A DNA stretch of 32,524 nt. It comes from Bacillus sp. HF117_J1_D. GTDB taxonomy: Bacteria; Bacillota; Bacilli; Bacillales; Bacillaceae_C. The position numbers and the translations under genes were made by a program. The stretch's first letter is position 1. Each line of letters opens with the position of its first letter. The stretch covers positions 9,459 through 41,982 of the forward strand of contig JAABNQ010000027.1 in the NCBI GenBank assembly GCA_009928435.1, in the 5' to 3' direction. Below the pieces are notes generated by a model. That model was given only the letters and a program-made list of their open reading frames with translations. It did no database searches and was not told where the DNA came from. Below, piece by piece: positions 1-7,823 of the stretch.

Positions 1-174
1 GACTTCCTGTCCGTCGGCAGGCTCAAGCAGCGACGTCCTTTCGCTTAGCTTGCACTAGGACTTCCTGTCCGTCGGCAGGCTCAAGCAGCGACGTCCTTTC
101 ACTTCGCTTGCACTAGGACTTCCTGTCCGTCGGCAGGCTCAAGCAGCGACGTCCTTTCGCTTAGCTTGCACTAG
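1..174. repeat. Three tandem copies of a 58-bp repeat
   Basis: Three head-to-tail units at 1-58, 59-116 and 117-174. Units 1 and 3 are identical by eye; unit 2 differs at a few bases near its 3' end (CACTTCGCTT in place of CGCTTAGCTT). Each unit begins GACTTCCTGTCCGTCGGCAG and ends GCACTAG, and contains a small hairpin (CCTG-T-CCG-T-CGG-CAGG). The array starts at the window edge, so it may be longer. There is no spacer, so this is not a CRISPR. It resembles the GC-rich structured intergenic repeats common in Bacillaceae genomes, but I cannot name a family. Confidence 0.9.
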
Positions 175-399
175 CACATCCTTGTGCGTCGGAGGGCAAG
201 ATGGTGAAGCCATTTTTGACTTCATCACCTTGACCGAAGCGAACTCGAACTCGAGCCCCTGCCACCTGCAATCAGACAATAGAAAAGCGGAAGCGCTTTG
301 ATTTGCAACATGGAGACTTCCTGCGGAAAATACGAAAAAACAAGCGTCCCATGTTTCCATGTGAACACTTGCGGTTCATTTTTTTGTGCCTTACCGTGC
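175..399. other. Intergenic region with a structured repeat-like segment
   Basis: No convincing gene. A long imperfect stem (AAGATGGTGAAG at about 199-210 against CTTCATCACCTT) follows directly on the tandem array, and a GCGGAAGCGC-containing segment follows near 285-300. The block looks like part of the same family of mobile or structured intergenic repeats. The two minus-strand open frames here (139-360 and 225-407) run through repeat sequence, lack a ribosome binding site and look non-coding. I see no clear terminator for eutD. Confidence 0.5.
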
Positions 400-1605
400 C
401 TATGCAAGTCTTATGTTTGGCTGAATTAATAGTTCCCTTGGAAAGTCAGCCAGCACTTCGCATCCGTTTTCTGTCACCCTGAATGATTCGCTGATTTCTA
501 TGCCAACATGGTCCAGCCATATTCCGGGAATCAGATGAAACGTCATATTTGGTTTTAAAATGGTGTAATCGCTCGGCCTGAGGCTGGCCGTATGCTCTCC
601 CCAATCCGGAGGATAGTTGAGTCCAATGGAGTAGCCAAGCCGGGATTCCTTTTTAATTCCGCTTGTCTCTATGGATTTGCGCCAAAGCAGCTCCACTTCC
701 TCACACGTTATTCCGGGCTTTATCGCATCTAATACAGAATTCAATCCCTCTACGACAACAGCAGCAATATACTGCAGCTGGTCGGTCGGTTTGCCGACTA
801 CAACAGTCCTAGCAAGCGGAGAGTGATACCGTTTATAGCATCCGGCCAGTTCTACGATGACCGGATCGCCCTCTTTAAAAGTTTCATCAGTCCACGTCAA
901 ATGGCAGGCAGATGTTTTCTCACCCGTCGGCAGAAGCGGGACAATCGACGGGTAATCTCCCCCAAAATCTTCAGTACCACTGATCTGGGCATGTGATATG
1001 GAGGCAACAACATCGCATTGGCGTACCCCTTCATTAATAGAGTTAACAGCTGCGCCCATTGCTTTTTCAGCAATTTTAGCTGCTCGTTTAATGTATTCAA
1101 TTTCCTGATCGGATTTGATGATGCGGACCCAGTTCACCAAATTCGTTGTATCTTTTAAAGTTGCGTCCGGTAGGCCGCTTGTCAATTGAACATAATTTCT
1201 TGCTGTAAAATAATAGGCATCCATTTCTACACCGATTGTACGTTTATCCTGCTTTTTTTCTTTTAAAAAGTCACAGACGAAATCCATCGGATGCTTGATT
1301 GTTGATTGTACATAATCATCGTCATAAGGAATAATGTGAGCTTCGTCAAGCCATGAAGTGTGCTTTGCTGCGCTGGCATCCTGTCCCCGCCCAATCCAAA
1401 AAGGCTGCTCTTCATCAATAATAACTGCAAGCAGTTGATGAACATAAAAGGACCATGCGTTATAGCCGGTCAGGTAACTCATGTTTGCCGGATCCGTCAC
1501 AAGCAGAACATCAATACCTTCCGCCACCATCCGCTGCTTTGTCTTTTCAAGCCTCTCCTTATACTCCATAATATTAAACGATAACAAATCAATCCCTTCT
1601 TTCAT
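400..1605 (-). CDS. eutD: Ectoine hydrolase-like M24-family protein (EutD/DoeA)
   Basis: Probably hydrolyses the pyrimidine ring of ectoine to N-acetyl-diaminobutyrates in the cytoplasm. The pita-bread M24 fold is recognisable, with an N-terminal creatinase-type domain carrying NMSYLTGYNAWSFYVHQ, GRGQDASAAK and YVQSTIKHPMD, all close to Sinorhizobium EutD as I remember it. The usual dinuclear-metal Asp ligands of aminopeptidase P appear replaced (VIVELAGCYKRYHSPLARTV), as in creatinase-like members. The 401 aa length fits the family. The ATG at 1605 has a poor ribosome binding site. A TTG at 1587 lies 6 nt after AAGAAGGG and matches the family N-terminus better, so 1587 may be the real start. 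It is the last gene of the ehuBCDA-eutD unit, 12 nt after ehuA, and is much more AT-rich than ehuA. A generic Xaa-Pro peptidase is less likely given the ehu neighbours. Confidence 0.82.
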   Translation of the reverse strand: MKEGIDLLSFNIMEYKERLEKTKQRMVAEGIDVLLVTDPANMSYLTGYNAWSFYVHQLLAVIIDEEQPFWIGRGQDASAAKHTSWLDEAHIIPYDDDYVQSTIKHPMDFVCDFLKEKKQDKRTIGVEMDAYYFTARNYVQLTSGLPDATLKDTTNLVNWVRIIKSDQEIEYIKRAAKIAEKAMGAAVNSINEGVRQCDVVASISHAQISGTEDFGGDYPSIVPLLPTGEKTSACHLTWTDETFKEGDPVIVELAGCYKRYHSPLARTVVVGKPTDQLQYIAAVVVEGLNSVLDAIKPGITCEEVELLWRKSIETSGIKKESRLGYSIGLNYPPDWGEHTASLRPSDYTILKPNMTFHLIPGIWLDHVGIEISESFRVTENGCEVLADFPRELLIQPNIRLA

Positions 1606-1617
1606 AACTTATTTTAT

Positions 1618-2448
1618 TTAATACCCGTTCCGAAATCGTTTTAAAAATGTGTTTAGCCTTTCGGTCTTCGGGTTTTCCAATACCTGCTCAGGCGGGCCTT
1701 GCTCCACAACCTTTCCCTTATCGATAAAGACGACTCGGTCAGAAATCTCGCGGGCAAAGTCCATTTCATGCGTCACCAGGATCATCGTCATGTTCGTCGT
1801 ATGCGCGATATCCTTGATGACATTCAGAACCTCGCCCACCAGCTCAGGATCAAGCGCTGATGTCACTTCGTCGAACAGCATCACCTTCGGCTCCATGACG
1901 AGTGCCCGGGCGATCGCCACCCGCTGCTGCTGTCCACCGGACAGCTGGATCGGGTATTTGTGCACCTGGTCTTTGAGCCCGACTTTTTCGAGCATCGCCA
2001 GCGCTCGCTCCTTCGCCTCCTGCTTCGGCATGCCGAGCACATGGACCGGCGCCTCCGTCACGTTCTTTAATATAGTCATATGCGGAAATAGGTTGTACTG
2101 TTGAAAAACCATGCCGATCTTTCCGCGGACCTTTCGCAGGTGTTTCTCGCTAGCAATGATGAGCTCCCCCTTGACCTCTTGATGCCAAAGCGGCTCCCCG
2201 TCCACTATGATCGTTCCGGACGTCGGCTCCTCCAGCGTCATGAGCATCCGGATGATCGTTGTCTTTCCCGAGCCACTCGGCCCGATGATGGTGATCTTCT
2301 CCCCCTGCTTGATGTCCAGGTCCAGCCCCTTCAAGACTTCAAAATCGCTGAACGATTTCCGGATGCCCCGATAGCGGACAATCAGCCGGTCTGGTGCCGG
2401 CATCTCATTTACTTCTTCATAGATTGCATCCTGCATCGCTACCATCAT
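1618..2448 (-). CDS. ehuA: Ectoine/hydroxyectoine ABC transporter ATP-binding protein EhuA
   Basis: The ATPase that powers import of ectoine or hydroxyectoine through EhuCD. It has Walker A GPSGSGKT at about 56-63, a Q-loop in MVFQQYNLFPHMT, the ABC signature LSGGQQQR at about 169-176, Walker B VMLFDEVTSALD near 190-200 and a switch His in LVTHEMDFA. This pattern is typical of the polar amino acid subfamily (GlnQ/HisP). The 276 aa include about 20 extra N-terminal residues. The ATG start overlaps the ehuD stop by 4 bp and has AAAGGAG 7 nt upstream. GC is about 60% in sampled lines, well above eutD next door. By itself it could serve another polar amino acid importer; the ehu assignment rests on the neighbours. 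Confidence 0.85.
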   Translation of the reverse strand: MMVAMQDAIYEEVNEMPAPDRLIVRYRGIRKSFSDFEVLKGLDLDIKQGEKITIIGPSGSGKTTIIRMLMTLEEPTSGTIIVDGEPLWHQEVKGELIIASEKHLRKVRGKIGMVFQQYNLFPHMTILKNVTEAPVHVLGMPKQEAKERALAMLEKVGLKDQVHKYPIQLSGGQQQRVAIARALVMEPKVMLFDEVTSALDPELVGEVLNVIKDIAHTTNMTMILVTHEMDFAREISDRVVFIDKGKVVEQGPPEQVLENPKTERLNTFLKRFRNGY

Positions 2449-3143
2449 GCGCTCACTCCTTTATTTGTTTGTTGTCTTCCGCGGCTTCTGTTGACCTTCC
2501 TCTCTACATGCTGCACTAGCAGCGACGACGGGTAGCTCAGTAGCAGGAACAGCAACCCCACGATGGTGATCGGCTCAAGATACCGCCACGTCTCCGAGCC
2601 GATGATCTTGGCGGTCTGCAACACCTCGACAACCAAAATCGCAGAGAGTAGCGGCGTTTCCTTGAACAGCACAATCAGATAGTTCCCGAGCATCGGTATG
2701 ACCGGCGGAATCGCCTGCGGCAGGATGACCTTCATCCATGTGTGTGCCTTCGAGAAGTTCAACGCCGTGGCTGCCTCCCACTGGCTTTTTGGAATCGAGT
2801 CGATTCCCGAGCGGTAGATCTCCGACACATAGGTGCTGTAATGGATGCCAAGGCCAAGTGCTCCTGTCATAAACGGGCTGAGCGAGAAGCCGATATACGG
2901 AATTTCCGGCAAAGCGTAAAATAGGAAGAACAATTGGACAAGTGGTGGCGTGCTCCGCACAAACTCGATGAAGCCGACCGTCAGCCACTTAAGCGGCTTA
3001 AAGCTTCTTCTCCGCAAAAGCGTAAGCACAAGGCCGAACGTCAGAGCGATCAGATAGGCGGCAACGGTGGCACCCAGCGTAATCCACATCGCCTTGAAAA
3101 TCCTTGGAAAAATCTCAATGGCAAAATTCCAGTCCCACGTCAT
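2445..3143 (-). CDS. ehuD: Ectoine/hydroxyectoine ABC transporter permease EhuD
   Basis: An integral membrane permease of the His/Glu/Gln/Arg/opine family. It has several hydrophobic helices (for example IALTFGLVLTLL) and the EAA loop near SQWEAATALNFSKAHTWMKVILPQAIP, where the ATPase docks. Length 232 aa is usual. It has 4-bp overlaps with ehuC upstream and ehuA downstream, so the three are translationally coupled. The ATG follows an AAGGGGGTGG ribosome binding site. Assignment as EhuD rather than another polar amino acid permease follows from gene order B-C-D-A and the flanking eut genes. Confidence 0.83.
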   Translation of the reverse strand: MTWDWNFAIEIFPRIFKAMWITLGATVAAYLIALTFGLVLTLLRRRSFKPLKWLTVGFIEFVRSTPPLVQLFFLFYALPEIPYIGFSLSPFMTGALGLGIHYSTYVSEIYRSGIDSIPKSQWEAATALNFSKAHTWMKVILPQAIPPVIPMLGNYLIVLFKETPLLSAILVVEVLQTAKIIGSETWRYLEPITIVGLLFLLLSYPSSLLVQHVERKVNRSRGRQQTNKGVSA

Positions 3144-3805
3144 CTGGCAGCCACCCCCTTCCCTGCCCGCTTCTCCAACCAGCGCGCACCGAAGATAAGC
3201 GGCAGCGCCAAGACGAAGTAAAGGAGAAGGAGCAACGCGAAGATTTCCACCTGGTCCCCTGTATAGTTATCCTTTAGAATCCGGCCTTGGAAGGTCAAGT
3301 CAGCTAAGGTGACCAACGAGACGAGCGATGTTCCCTTCAGCAATTCGATCGCGTTGTTCCCGAATCCCGGCAACATCAGGCGGAAGGCCTGCGGCAGGAT
3401 GACGAGCCTCATGCGCTGCCAACGCGTCATGTTAAGCGCAATGCCCGCTTCTGTCTGCCCGCCGGGCACCGACAGGATCGCTCCCCGGACAACCTCTGAG
3501 GCGTACGCTCCGTAATTCAGGCTCAAAGCCAGGACCCCTGCGGCAAACGGGGTAAGCTCCATCCCGAACGCAGGCAGGGCAAAAAAGAAGAAAAACATCT
3601 GTACAAGCAGGGAGGTTCCCCTGAACAGCTCCACCAAAGCGCCCATCGAAAAGCGGATAATCCAAAAGCGCGACACTCGGCCAAGGCCGGCGACAAACGC
3701 GAAAAGAAAGGCAAAAACGGCGGACAGTAGGAGCACTTGGATTGTCACACCCGCGCCGCGCAGCAATTCTGGCAAAAACATCATGTAAGTATCAATTGCT
3801 AACAA
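3140..3805 (-). CDS. ehuC: Ectoine/hydroxyectoine ABC transporter permease EhuC
   Basis: The second permease subunit of the heterodimeric importer. It has multiple membrane helices (VLLLSAVFAFLFAFVAGL, LLLLYFVLALPLIFGA), the start of the permease fold RFSMGALVELFRGTSLLVQ and an EAA loop GGQTEAGIALNMTRWQRMRLVILPQAF. Length 221 aa is typical. The start is uncertain: the TTG at 3805 touches its AAGGGGG ribosome binding site with no spacing, an ATT at 3796 would be well spaced, and the first ATGs are at 3784 and 3781. A strong hairpin separates it from ehuB upstream. GC is about 55-60%. Confidence 0.83.
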   Translation of the reverse strand: MLAIDTYMMFLPELLRGAGVTIQVLLLSAVFAFLFAFVAGLGRVSRFWIIRFSMGALVELFRGTSLLVQMFFFFFALPAFGMELTPFAAGVLALSLNYGAYASEVVRGAILSVPGGQTEAGIALNMTRWQRMRLVILPQAFRLMLPGFGNNAIELLKGTSLVSLVTLADLTFQGRILKDNYTGDQVEIFALLLLLYFVLALPLIFGARWLEKRAGKGVAAR

Positions 3806-3818
3806 CCCCCTTGCGTCT

Positions 3819-3867
3819 ATGGGGCATTTGCTAAATTTTATTAAAGAAAATTAGGCAAATGCCCCAT
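3819..3867 (-). promoter_or_regulatory. Intra-operon hairpin between ehuB and ehuC
   Basis: A perfect 13-bp inverted repeat (ATGGGGCATTTGC at 3819-3831, GCAAATGCCCCAT at 3855-3867) lies between the ehuB stop and the ehuC ribosome binding site. In the minus-strand transcript no U-run follows it, so full termination is unlikely. Such hairpins after binding-protein genes commonly stabilise the upstream message and reduce permease expression; that role is inferred here. Confidence 0.7.
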
Positions 3868-3871
3868 TTTA

Positions 3872-4771
3872 TTATTTTGAACAACGGTCTTCTGTCGTTA
3901 CATCATCCGGAAGGTTGTCCTCGCCAAACCCGAACTCTTTAAAGATTTCAAGAATTTTTCCGGAATCGATCAGCTTTTTCAATTCTGCATTGTATGCTTC
4001 CCTCAGCTCGTTGTCCTCTTTTCTGAACACCGCAGCACCGTAGCTCATGACGCTTTCTCCACTAATTTCAGGCTGTGTGAACGGCTTGGCCTCTTCCACC
4101 TTGGACTGGTCCGCTGATTCAACCGCTTCGCGGAGCGTCGCTTCCGTCATCACCGTCGCATCTACACGACCCGAGCTTACTGCAGCGATGTTGGAGGAAA
4201 TGCTGTCTGCCGTTTCAATCTGACTATCTTTGACGCCAAGCCCTTTCAGGAACTCATGCTGGTTCGCTCCTGCCATGATGGACACCTTCACATCTGGGTT
4301 TTTGGCAATGTCTTCATAGCTGTGCAAGTTCTTCGGATTCCCTTTCTGGACAGCCATGCCTTCCCCATAGCGGATTTCCACGTCGCCAAATGCCGCTTCT
4401 GAACAGCGTTCAGGCCGAATGTCCATGCCTGCAGTGATGACATCAAAGCGTCCCGCCTGCAATGCCGGGATTAAGGAACCGAATTCCGTGACTTCCCCTT
4501 CGACTGTATTGATGCCCATTTCCTTGAAGACTGCTTTGGTAATTTCAGGTGCAACACCTGTCACATCTCCGTCAGATGTTTTATAGCCATACGGTTTTTC
4601 ATTTGCTACACCAAGCTTCACCTTGCCTTCTTTCATAAGGCGATCAAGCGCAGACGTTTGCGCTTTTGAATCCCCGTCGTTTTTTCCTCCACTCGAACTC
4701 TCGCTGCTATTTCCGCAAGCGGTCAGCAATACCAATAAACCAACAATGAATATCATTGACCATTTTTTCAT
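3872..4771 (-). CDS. ehuB: Ectoine/hydroxyectoine ABC transporter substrate-binding lipoprotein EhuB
   Basis: The extracytoplasmic receptor that captures ectoine/hydroxyectoine and hands it to EhuCD. An N-terminal signal peptide with lipobox LLTAC places the lipidated Cys at residue 19. A low-complexity Ser/Gly linker follows, then a family 3 solute-binding fold with KLGVANEKPYGY, VTGVAPEITKAV, FDVITAGMDIRPERC and a C-terminal lobe ending GFGEDNLPDDV. Length 299 aa fits the family. The ATG has AAGGGGGAG 8 nt upstream. It is first in its transcription unit, 280 bp after the PucR-type gene, which has its own terminator. Ligand specificity is inferred from EhuB-like sequence and the flanking eutD/eutB. 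Confidence 0.85.
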   Translation of the reverse strand: MKKWSMIFIVGLLVLLTACGNSSESSSGGKNDGDSKAQTSALDRLMKEGKVKLGVANEKPYGYKTSDGDVTGVAPEITKAVFKEMGINTVEGEVTEFGSLIPALQAGRFDVITAGMDIRPERCSEAAFGDVEIRYGEGMAVQKGNPKNLHSYEDIAKNPDVKVSIMAGANQHEFLKGLGVKDSQIETADSISSNIAAVSSGRVDATVMTEATLREAVESADQSKVEEAKPFTQPEISGESVMSYGAAVFRKEDNELREAYNAELKKLIDSGKILEIFKEFGFGEDNLPDDVTTEDRCSK

Positions 4772-4854
4772 TTCAAGAACTCCCCCTTACAATGTTTATC
4801 CATTATTTTCCGAACAGCCTGTCTTACAAATCCTCCTTTCAAATAGCTAAAATT

Positions 4855-4870
4855 ATGTAAGTGCTTACAT
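4855..4870. promoter_or_regulatory. cre-like palindrome upstream of ehuB
   Basis: ATGTAAGTGCTTACAT has 7-bp arms around TG and lies about 85 bp upstream of the ehuB start. It matches the CcpA cre consensus except that the central CG is TG. A TATAAT-like hexamer on the minus strand at 4880-4885 puts the site just downstream of a possible promoter, the position expected for catabolite repression. The -35 region is weak, so the promoter itself is uncertain. Confidence 0.45.
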
Positions 4871-4926
4871 TTTTTATTTATTATAATTATTCAATAAGTA
4901 AAAAACATTATTGAAACTGTATGAAT

Positions 4927-4958
4927 TTTGATTACCTGTTTTTATACAATTTGATTAC
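4927..4958. promoter_or_regulatory. Direct repeats upstream of ehuB, possible regulator site
   Basis: TTTGATTAC occurs at 4927-4935 and again at 4950-4958, 23 bp apart. The second copy is preceded by TTATACAATTTG, a 12-mer that recurs at 8035-8046 upstream of eutB. Both transcription units flank the PucR-type gene, so this may be its binding site. This is inference from repetition only. Confidence 0.35.
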
Positions 4959-5023
4959 TTCGGCATAATAAACGTTTCACTCTCGGATTTCCATCGACCC
5001 TTCCTCCCTAAAAGTAAAAAACA

Positions 5024-5049
5024 AACCAGCCCCGGTTTTGGGGCTAGTT
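5024..5049 (-). terminator. Rho-independent terminator of the eutB-pucR unit
   Basis: On the minus strand a 10-bp stem (AACTAGCCCC paired with GGGGCTGGTT, one G-U pair) closes a 6-nt loop and is followed by TGTTTTTT. It starts 2 nt after the regulator's stop codon, so the ehu genes need their own promoter. Confidence 0.85.
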
Positions 5050-5051
5050 CG

Positions 5052-6755
5052 CTATGTCAAACGATTGATTTGTTGATCCATTCCTCGGTTTCCGCTGCTC
5101 CTCCAAATTTTTATACTGAAATCCAGCAAGAATACATCATCCGGATTCGTCAAAGAGAGATTGGTCAATGATTCGATCTTCCTTAGCCTGTATAAAAGCG
5201 ATTGCCTGTGGAGGTTAAGGACGCGGGCCGCCTGGCTCACATTGCCGGCATTTTCATTATAGACAATGAAAGTGTTGATCAGGTCCATTTCCCTTTTTTC
5301 ATCGTATTCTACCAAAGGTGAAATGGTAGCCGTTGTAATTTCCTGCACCTCTTCGTTCCTGCATAAGGTTAATATCAGCCTGCTGATCTTCGAGTTGTCG
5401 AAGTGATACCGCTTGCCAATCCCTTTTTGTTTTCTGCCCACTTCCAAAGCCGAAGCCGCTTTATGATAGCTTCTATAAAAAGACATGATCCCGTCCCGAT
5501 GTTTTCCTATCCCCCATGAAACAAGGACGCCCGGAAGAAGCTTGTTCAATCTCCGGTCGACCAAATCAAGAAACTGGTTAACCGTTCCGTTTGAAGAGGA
5601 TTGGGTAATAGATTCGTTTGTTTGTAAAAAAACAATCATCTTGTCACCTTCCTGGGCATACATTGTCTGGCGGCGAATGGATTGAGCCGCATCAGCCAAC
5701 TCCATTTCAATATACGCCATCATATTTTCCAGCCAGGATTTCTTCGTCTGTATATTATTGTTCTGCTCTTGGTAAAACAGGGACTCCAAATTTTCGGGGT
5801 ACCCAATCAGGCATTCATACGGCAAATCTACATCCAAGCCAAGGTCTTTGGCTTTTTCTCTAAGCAACTGTTCGGGAAGTTCCTCTTCTTTTATAAGAGT
5901 CTTGACAAATTCCTTTTGCAGCATATTTTTATTTTCAGCTATGGCATTTTCACTTGTAAACCATAATGCACATACCATGACCGCCTGTTCAATAAGATTG
6001 GCATCCCTCAGCTTCATCTTGTAGGAAGGCGGCGCCACGATAAAAAAGTCCCCCTGATTTTGCTCACTTGACTGGATTTTCATATGAAACAACTGGGCAT
6101 CCATCGTCTCGGCTCGCTTCATTTTGGAGAAAATTGGATGATGTGATTCTTCCACATCCTCGCTCTTTTTCATATCATTCCACATCCGTCGGACATCCCT
6201 TATTTGAGCGGAACCTCCTGCCACATTCCCCCTGTTATTCATAACAAGTAGCGGCAGTCCCAGTTCCTTTTCAATGACAGAAACAATGGACAGAAAAGGC
6301 TTCTTAGTTAAAAACATCTCTATTAATTCCTGTTGCACTTCCTTCAGCCGGATCAACTCGTCCTGCTGCAGCCTGTTGATGGCGCTTGTCACTTCGTGAA
6401 TGATATCGGCAAACCTGATTTCCCATGGCAAATCGATCATCACAAACTTGTTTTCTTCCGCAAAATCAATGATTTCTTCCGGAATCCTATAAATATAATG
6501 GCCGGTGGCGATAGCCAGCACAGAAGCACCTGATTCGTAGACATCTTTTACAAAATCAAAAAATAAATGGGGATCTGTATAGCAACCTATCCCCGTACTA
6601 AGAACCAGCTCGTTTTCACGAACAAAATTTTCAACAGGGCGCTCAATGACCGAAACCCATTCAACTGTTTTCTTTTGGAGCTCTTTTTTACCCGAAATGA
6701 TTTTGGCTGTTTCAAAAATAGGAAACTTGAATACATCTTCCAAAGACAAGTTCAA
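5052..6755 (-). CDS. PucR/CdaR-family transcriptional regulator
   Basis: Probably controls the flanking ectoine genes. The N-terminal 125 residues match the PucR purine-catabolism ligand domain (ERPVENFVRENELVLSTGIG, FAEENKFVMIDLPWEIRFADI). The middle is a variable sensor region with a GGDEF-like CdaR segment (LPGVLVSWGIGKHRDGIMSFYRSYHKAASAL). The C-terminus has the HTH_30 helix-turn-helix YNENAGNVSQAARVLNLHRQSLLYRLRKIE at about 510-545. Length 567 aa is in the family range. The TTG start overlaps the eutB stop (TTGA), so the two are translationally coupled. Many ectoine clusters carry a GntR/MocR-type EnuR or AsnC-type regulator instead, so a PucR type is a variation. The inducer cannot be read from sequence. 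Confidence 0.82.
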   Translation of the reverse strand: MNLSLEDVFKFPIFETAKIISGKKELQKKTVEWVSVIERPVENFVRENELVLSTGIGCYTDPHLFFDFVKDVYESGASVLAIATGHYIYRIPEEIIDFAEENKFVMIDLPWEIRFADIIHEVTSAINRLQQDELIRLKEVQQELIEMFLTKKPFLSIVSVIEKELGLPLLVMNNRGNVAGGSAQIRDVRRMWNDMKKSEDVEESHHPIFSKMKRAETMDAQLFHMKIQSSEQNQGDFFIVAPPSYKMKLRDANLIEQAVMVCALWFTSENAIAENKNMLQKEFVKTLIKEEELPEQLLREKAKDLGLDVDLPYECLIGYPENLESLFYQEQNNNIQTKKSWLENMMAYIEMELADAAQSIRRQTMYAQEGDKMIVFLQTNESITQSSSNGTVNQFLDLVDRRLNKLLPGVLVSWGIGKHRDGIMSFYRSYHKAASALEVGRKQKGIGKRYHFDNSKISRLILTLCRNEEVQEITTATISPLVEYDEKREMDLINTFIVYNENAGNVSQAARVLNLHRQSLLYRLRKIESLTNLSLTNPDDVFLLDFSIKIWRSSGNRGMDQQINRLT

Positions 6756-7783
6756 TATCCACCCACCCCTGTCTGATGAATCTCGTAGTCTTGCATAACT
6801 TTTGAAATAACAGAGAGATCAACGTTATTCCCCGTAATGATTGTCCCTACTTTGGACAATCCTGGCGGAAGCTTTTTCTGTAAAATCGCAGCAACTCCCG
6901 TAGCTGCTGCCCCTTCTACAATCATCCGGTGCTCGCCAGCCATGAACCCCATAGCTTCTGCTATTTCATCTTCGGAAACCAGAATTAGATCGTCAGCGCA
7001 TTGCTTGACGCTTTCAAAAGTATATTCATTGTTCAATCCGATACCGCCAAGCAGGCTGTCTGCAAGAGTAGACTGCTCCTGTAAAACGACCGGCTTTCCT
7101 GCTTTGATGCTTTCATACATAACAGGTGACCGCTCCATTGAAACGCCGATCACTTGAATGGACGGATTGTAAGACTTCAACGCAAGTGCAACCCCTGCAA
7201 ACAATCCTCCACCAGACAATGGAATCACAACCGCTTCCAGGTCGGGAACCTCTTCCGCCATCTCGAGGCCAATAGTGCCCTGGCCGGCTATAATATCAGG
7301 ATCATCGAACGGCTTGATCACCGTCAGCCCTTGCCTTTCTTCAAGCTTATGGCAATATTTTTCAGCGTCGTCCTGGCTGTTGCCAACAATTTCAATATTG
7401 GCCCCCGCTCGCCGGATAGCATTCACCTTCGCTTTTGGAACCCTTGGTGAAATACAGACAGTGGCCCCGATTCCCAGCTTTTTGGCGACAAAGGCAACGG
7501 CTAGCCCATGGTTACCCGTTGAAAAAGTGGCGACCCCTCTCTTTTTTTCCTCGTTGGAAAGTTTTAATATTTTATTGGCAGCCCCTCTTACTTTAAAGGC
7601 ACCGATTTCGTGATAGTTTTCGAGTTTGATAAAGACTTGTGAAGAATGGCTTTCTGATAAAGGAATAGAATGGATAAATGGAGTAGGCTTTACAATTTGA
7701 TATACTCTTTTCCGTGCTTCAAAAATGTTTTTAAGAGACAGGCTGTTGATTGACTGACGTTCTTTTTTCTCTGCGTTGCGCAA
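6752..7783 (-). CDS. eutB: Hydroxyectoine utilization dehydratase EutB (threonine dehydratase-like)
   Basis: A PLP enzyme of fold type II, thought to dehydrate the hydroxyectoine-derived intermediate so that it can enter the ectoine route. PLP Lys64 sits in EIGAFKVRGAANK, the substrate loop is FSTGNHGLAVA, and the phosphate-binding glycine loop is PLSGGGLFAG near 188-197. At 343 aa it lacks the C-terminal ACT-like domain of biosynthetic IlvA, as expected for EutB or a catabolic threonine dehydratase. The start is TTG with AAAGGGGGGA about 5 nt upstream. It heads a two-gene unit with the PucR regulator. A catabolic threonine/serine dehydratase is the main alternative; the neighbouring ehu and eutD genes favour EutB. 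Confidence 0.75.
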   Translation of the reverse strand: MRNAEKKERQSINSLSLKNIFEARKRVYQIVKPTPFIHSIPLSESHSSQVFIKLENYHEIGAFKVRGAANKILKLSNEEKKRGVATFSTGNHGLAVAFVAKKLGIGATVCISPRVPKAKVNAIRRAGANIEIVGNSQDDAEKYCHKLEERQGLTVIKPFDDPDIIAGQGTIGLEMAEEVPDLEAVVIPLSGGGLFAGVALALKSYNPSIQVIGVSMERSPVMYESIKAGKPVVLQEQSTLADSLLGGIGLNNEYTFESVKQCADDLILVSEDEIAEAMGFMAGEHRMIVEGAAATGVAAILQKKLPPGLSKVGTIITGNNVDLSVISKVMQDYEIHQTGVGGY

Positions 7784-7808
7784 AGAAATCCCCCCTTTAT
7801 TCCACGAA

Positions 7809-7823
7809 ATGAAAGCGCTGTCT
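7809..7823. promoter_or_regulatory. cre-like site upstream of eutB
   Basis: ATGAAAGCGCTGTCT fits the relaxed cre consensus WTGNAANCGNWNNCW at every fixed position. It lies 26 bp upstream of the eutB start codon, suggesting CcpA-mediated carbon catabolite repression of eutB and the regulator. Confidence 0.6.

Noticed and set aside
139-407. Two minus-strand open frames
   Set aside because: They run through the tandem repeat and hairpin block, have no ribosome binding site, and their products have no recognisable composition.
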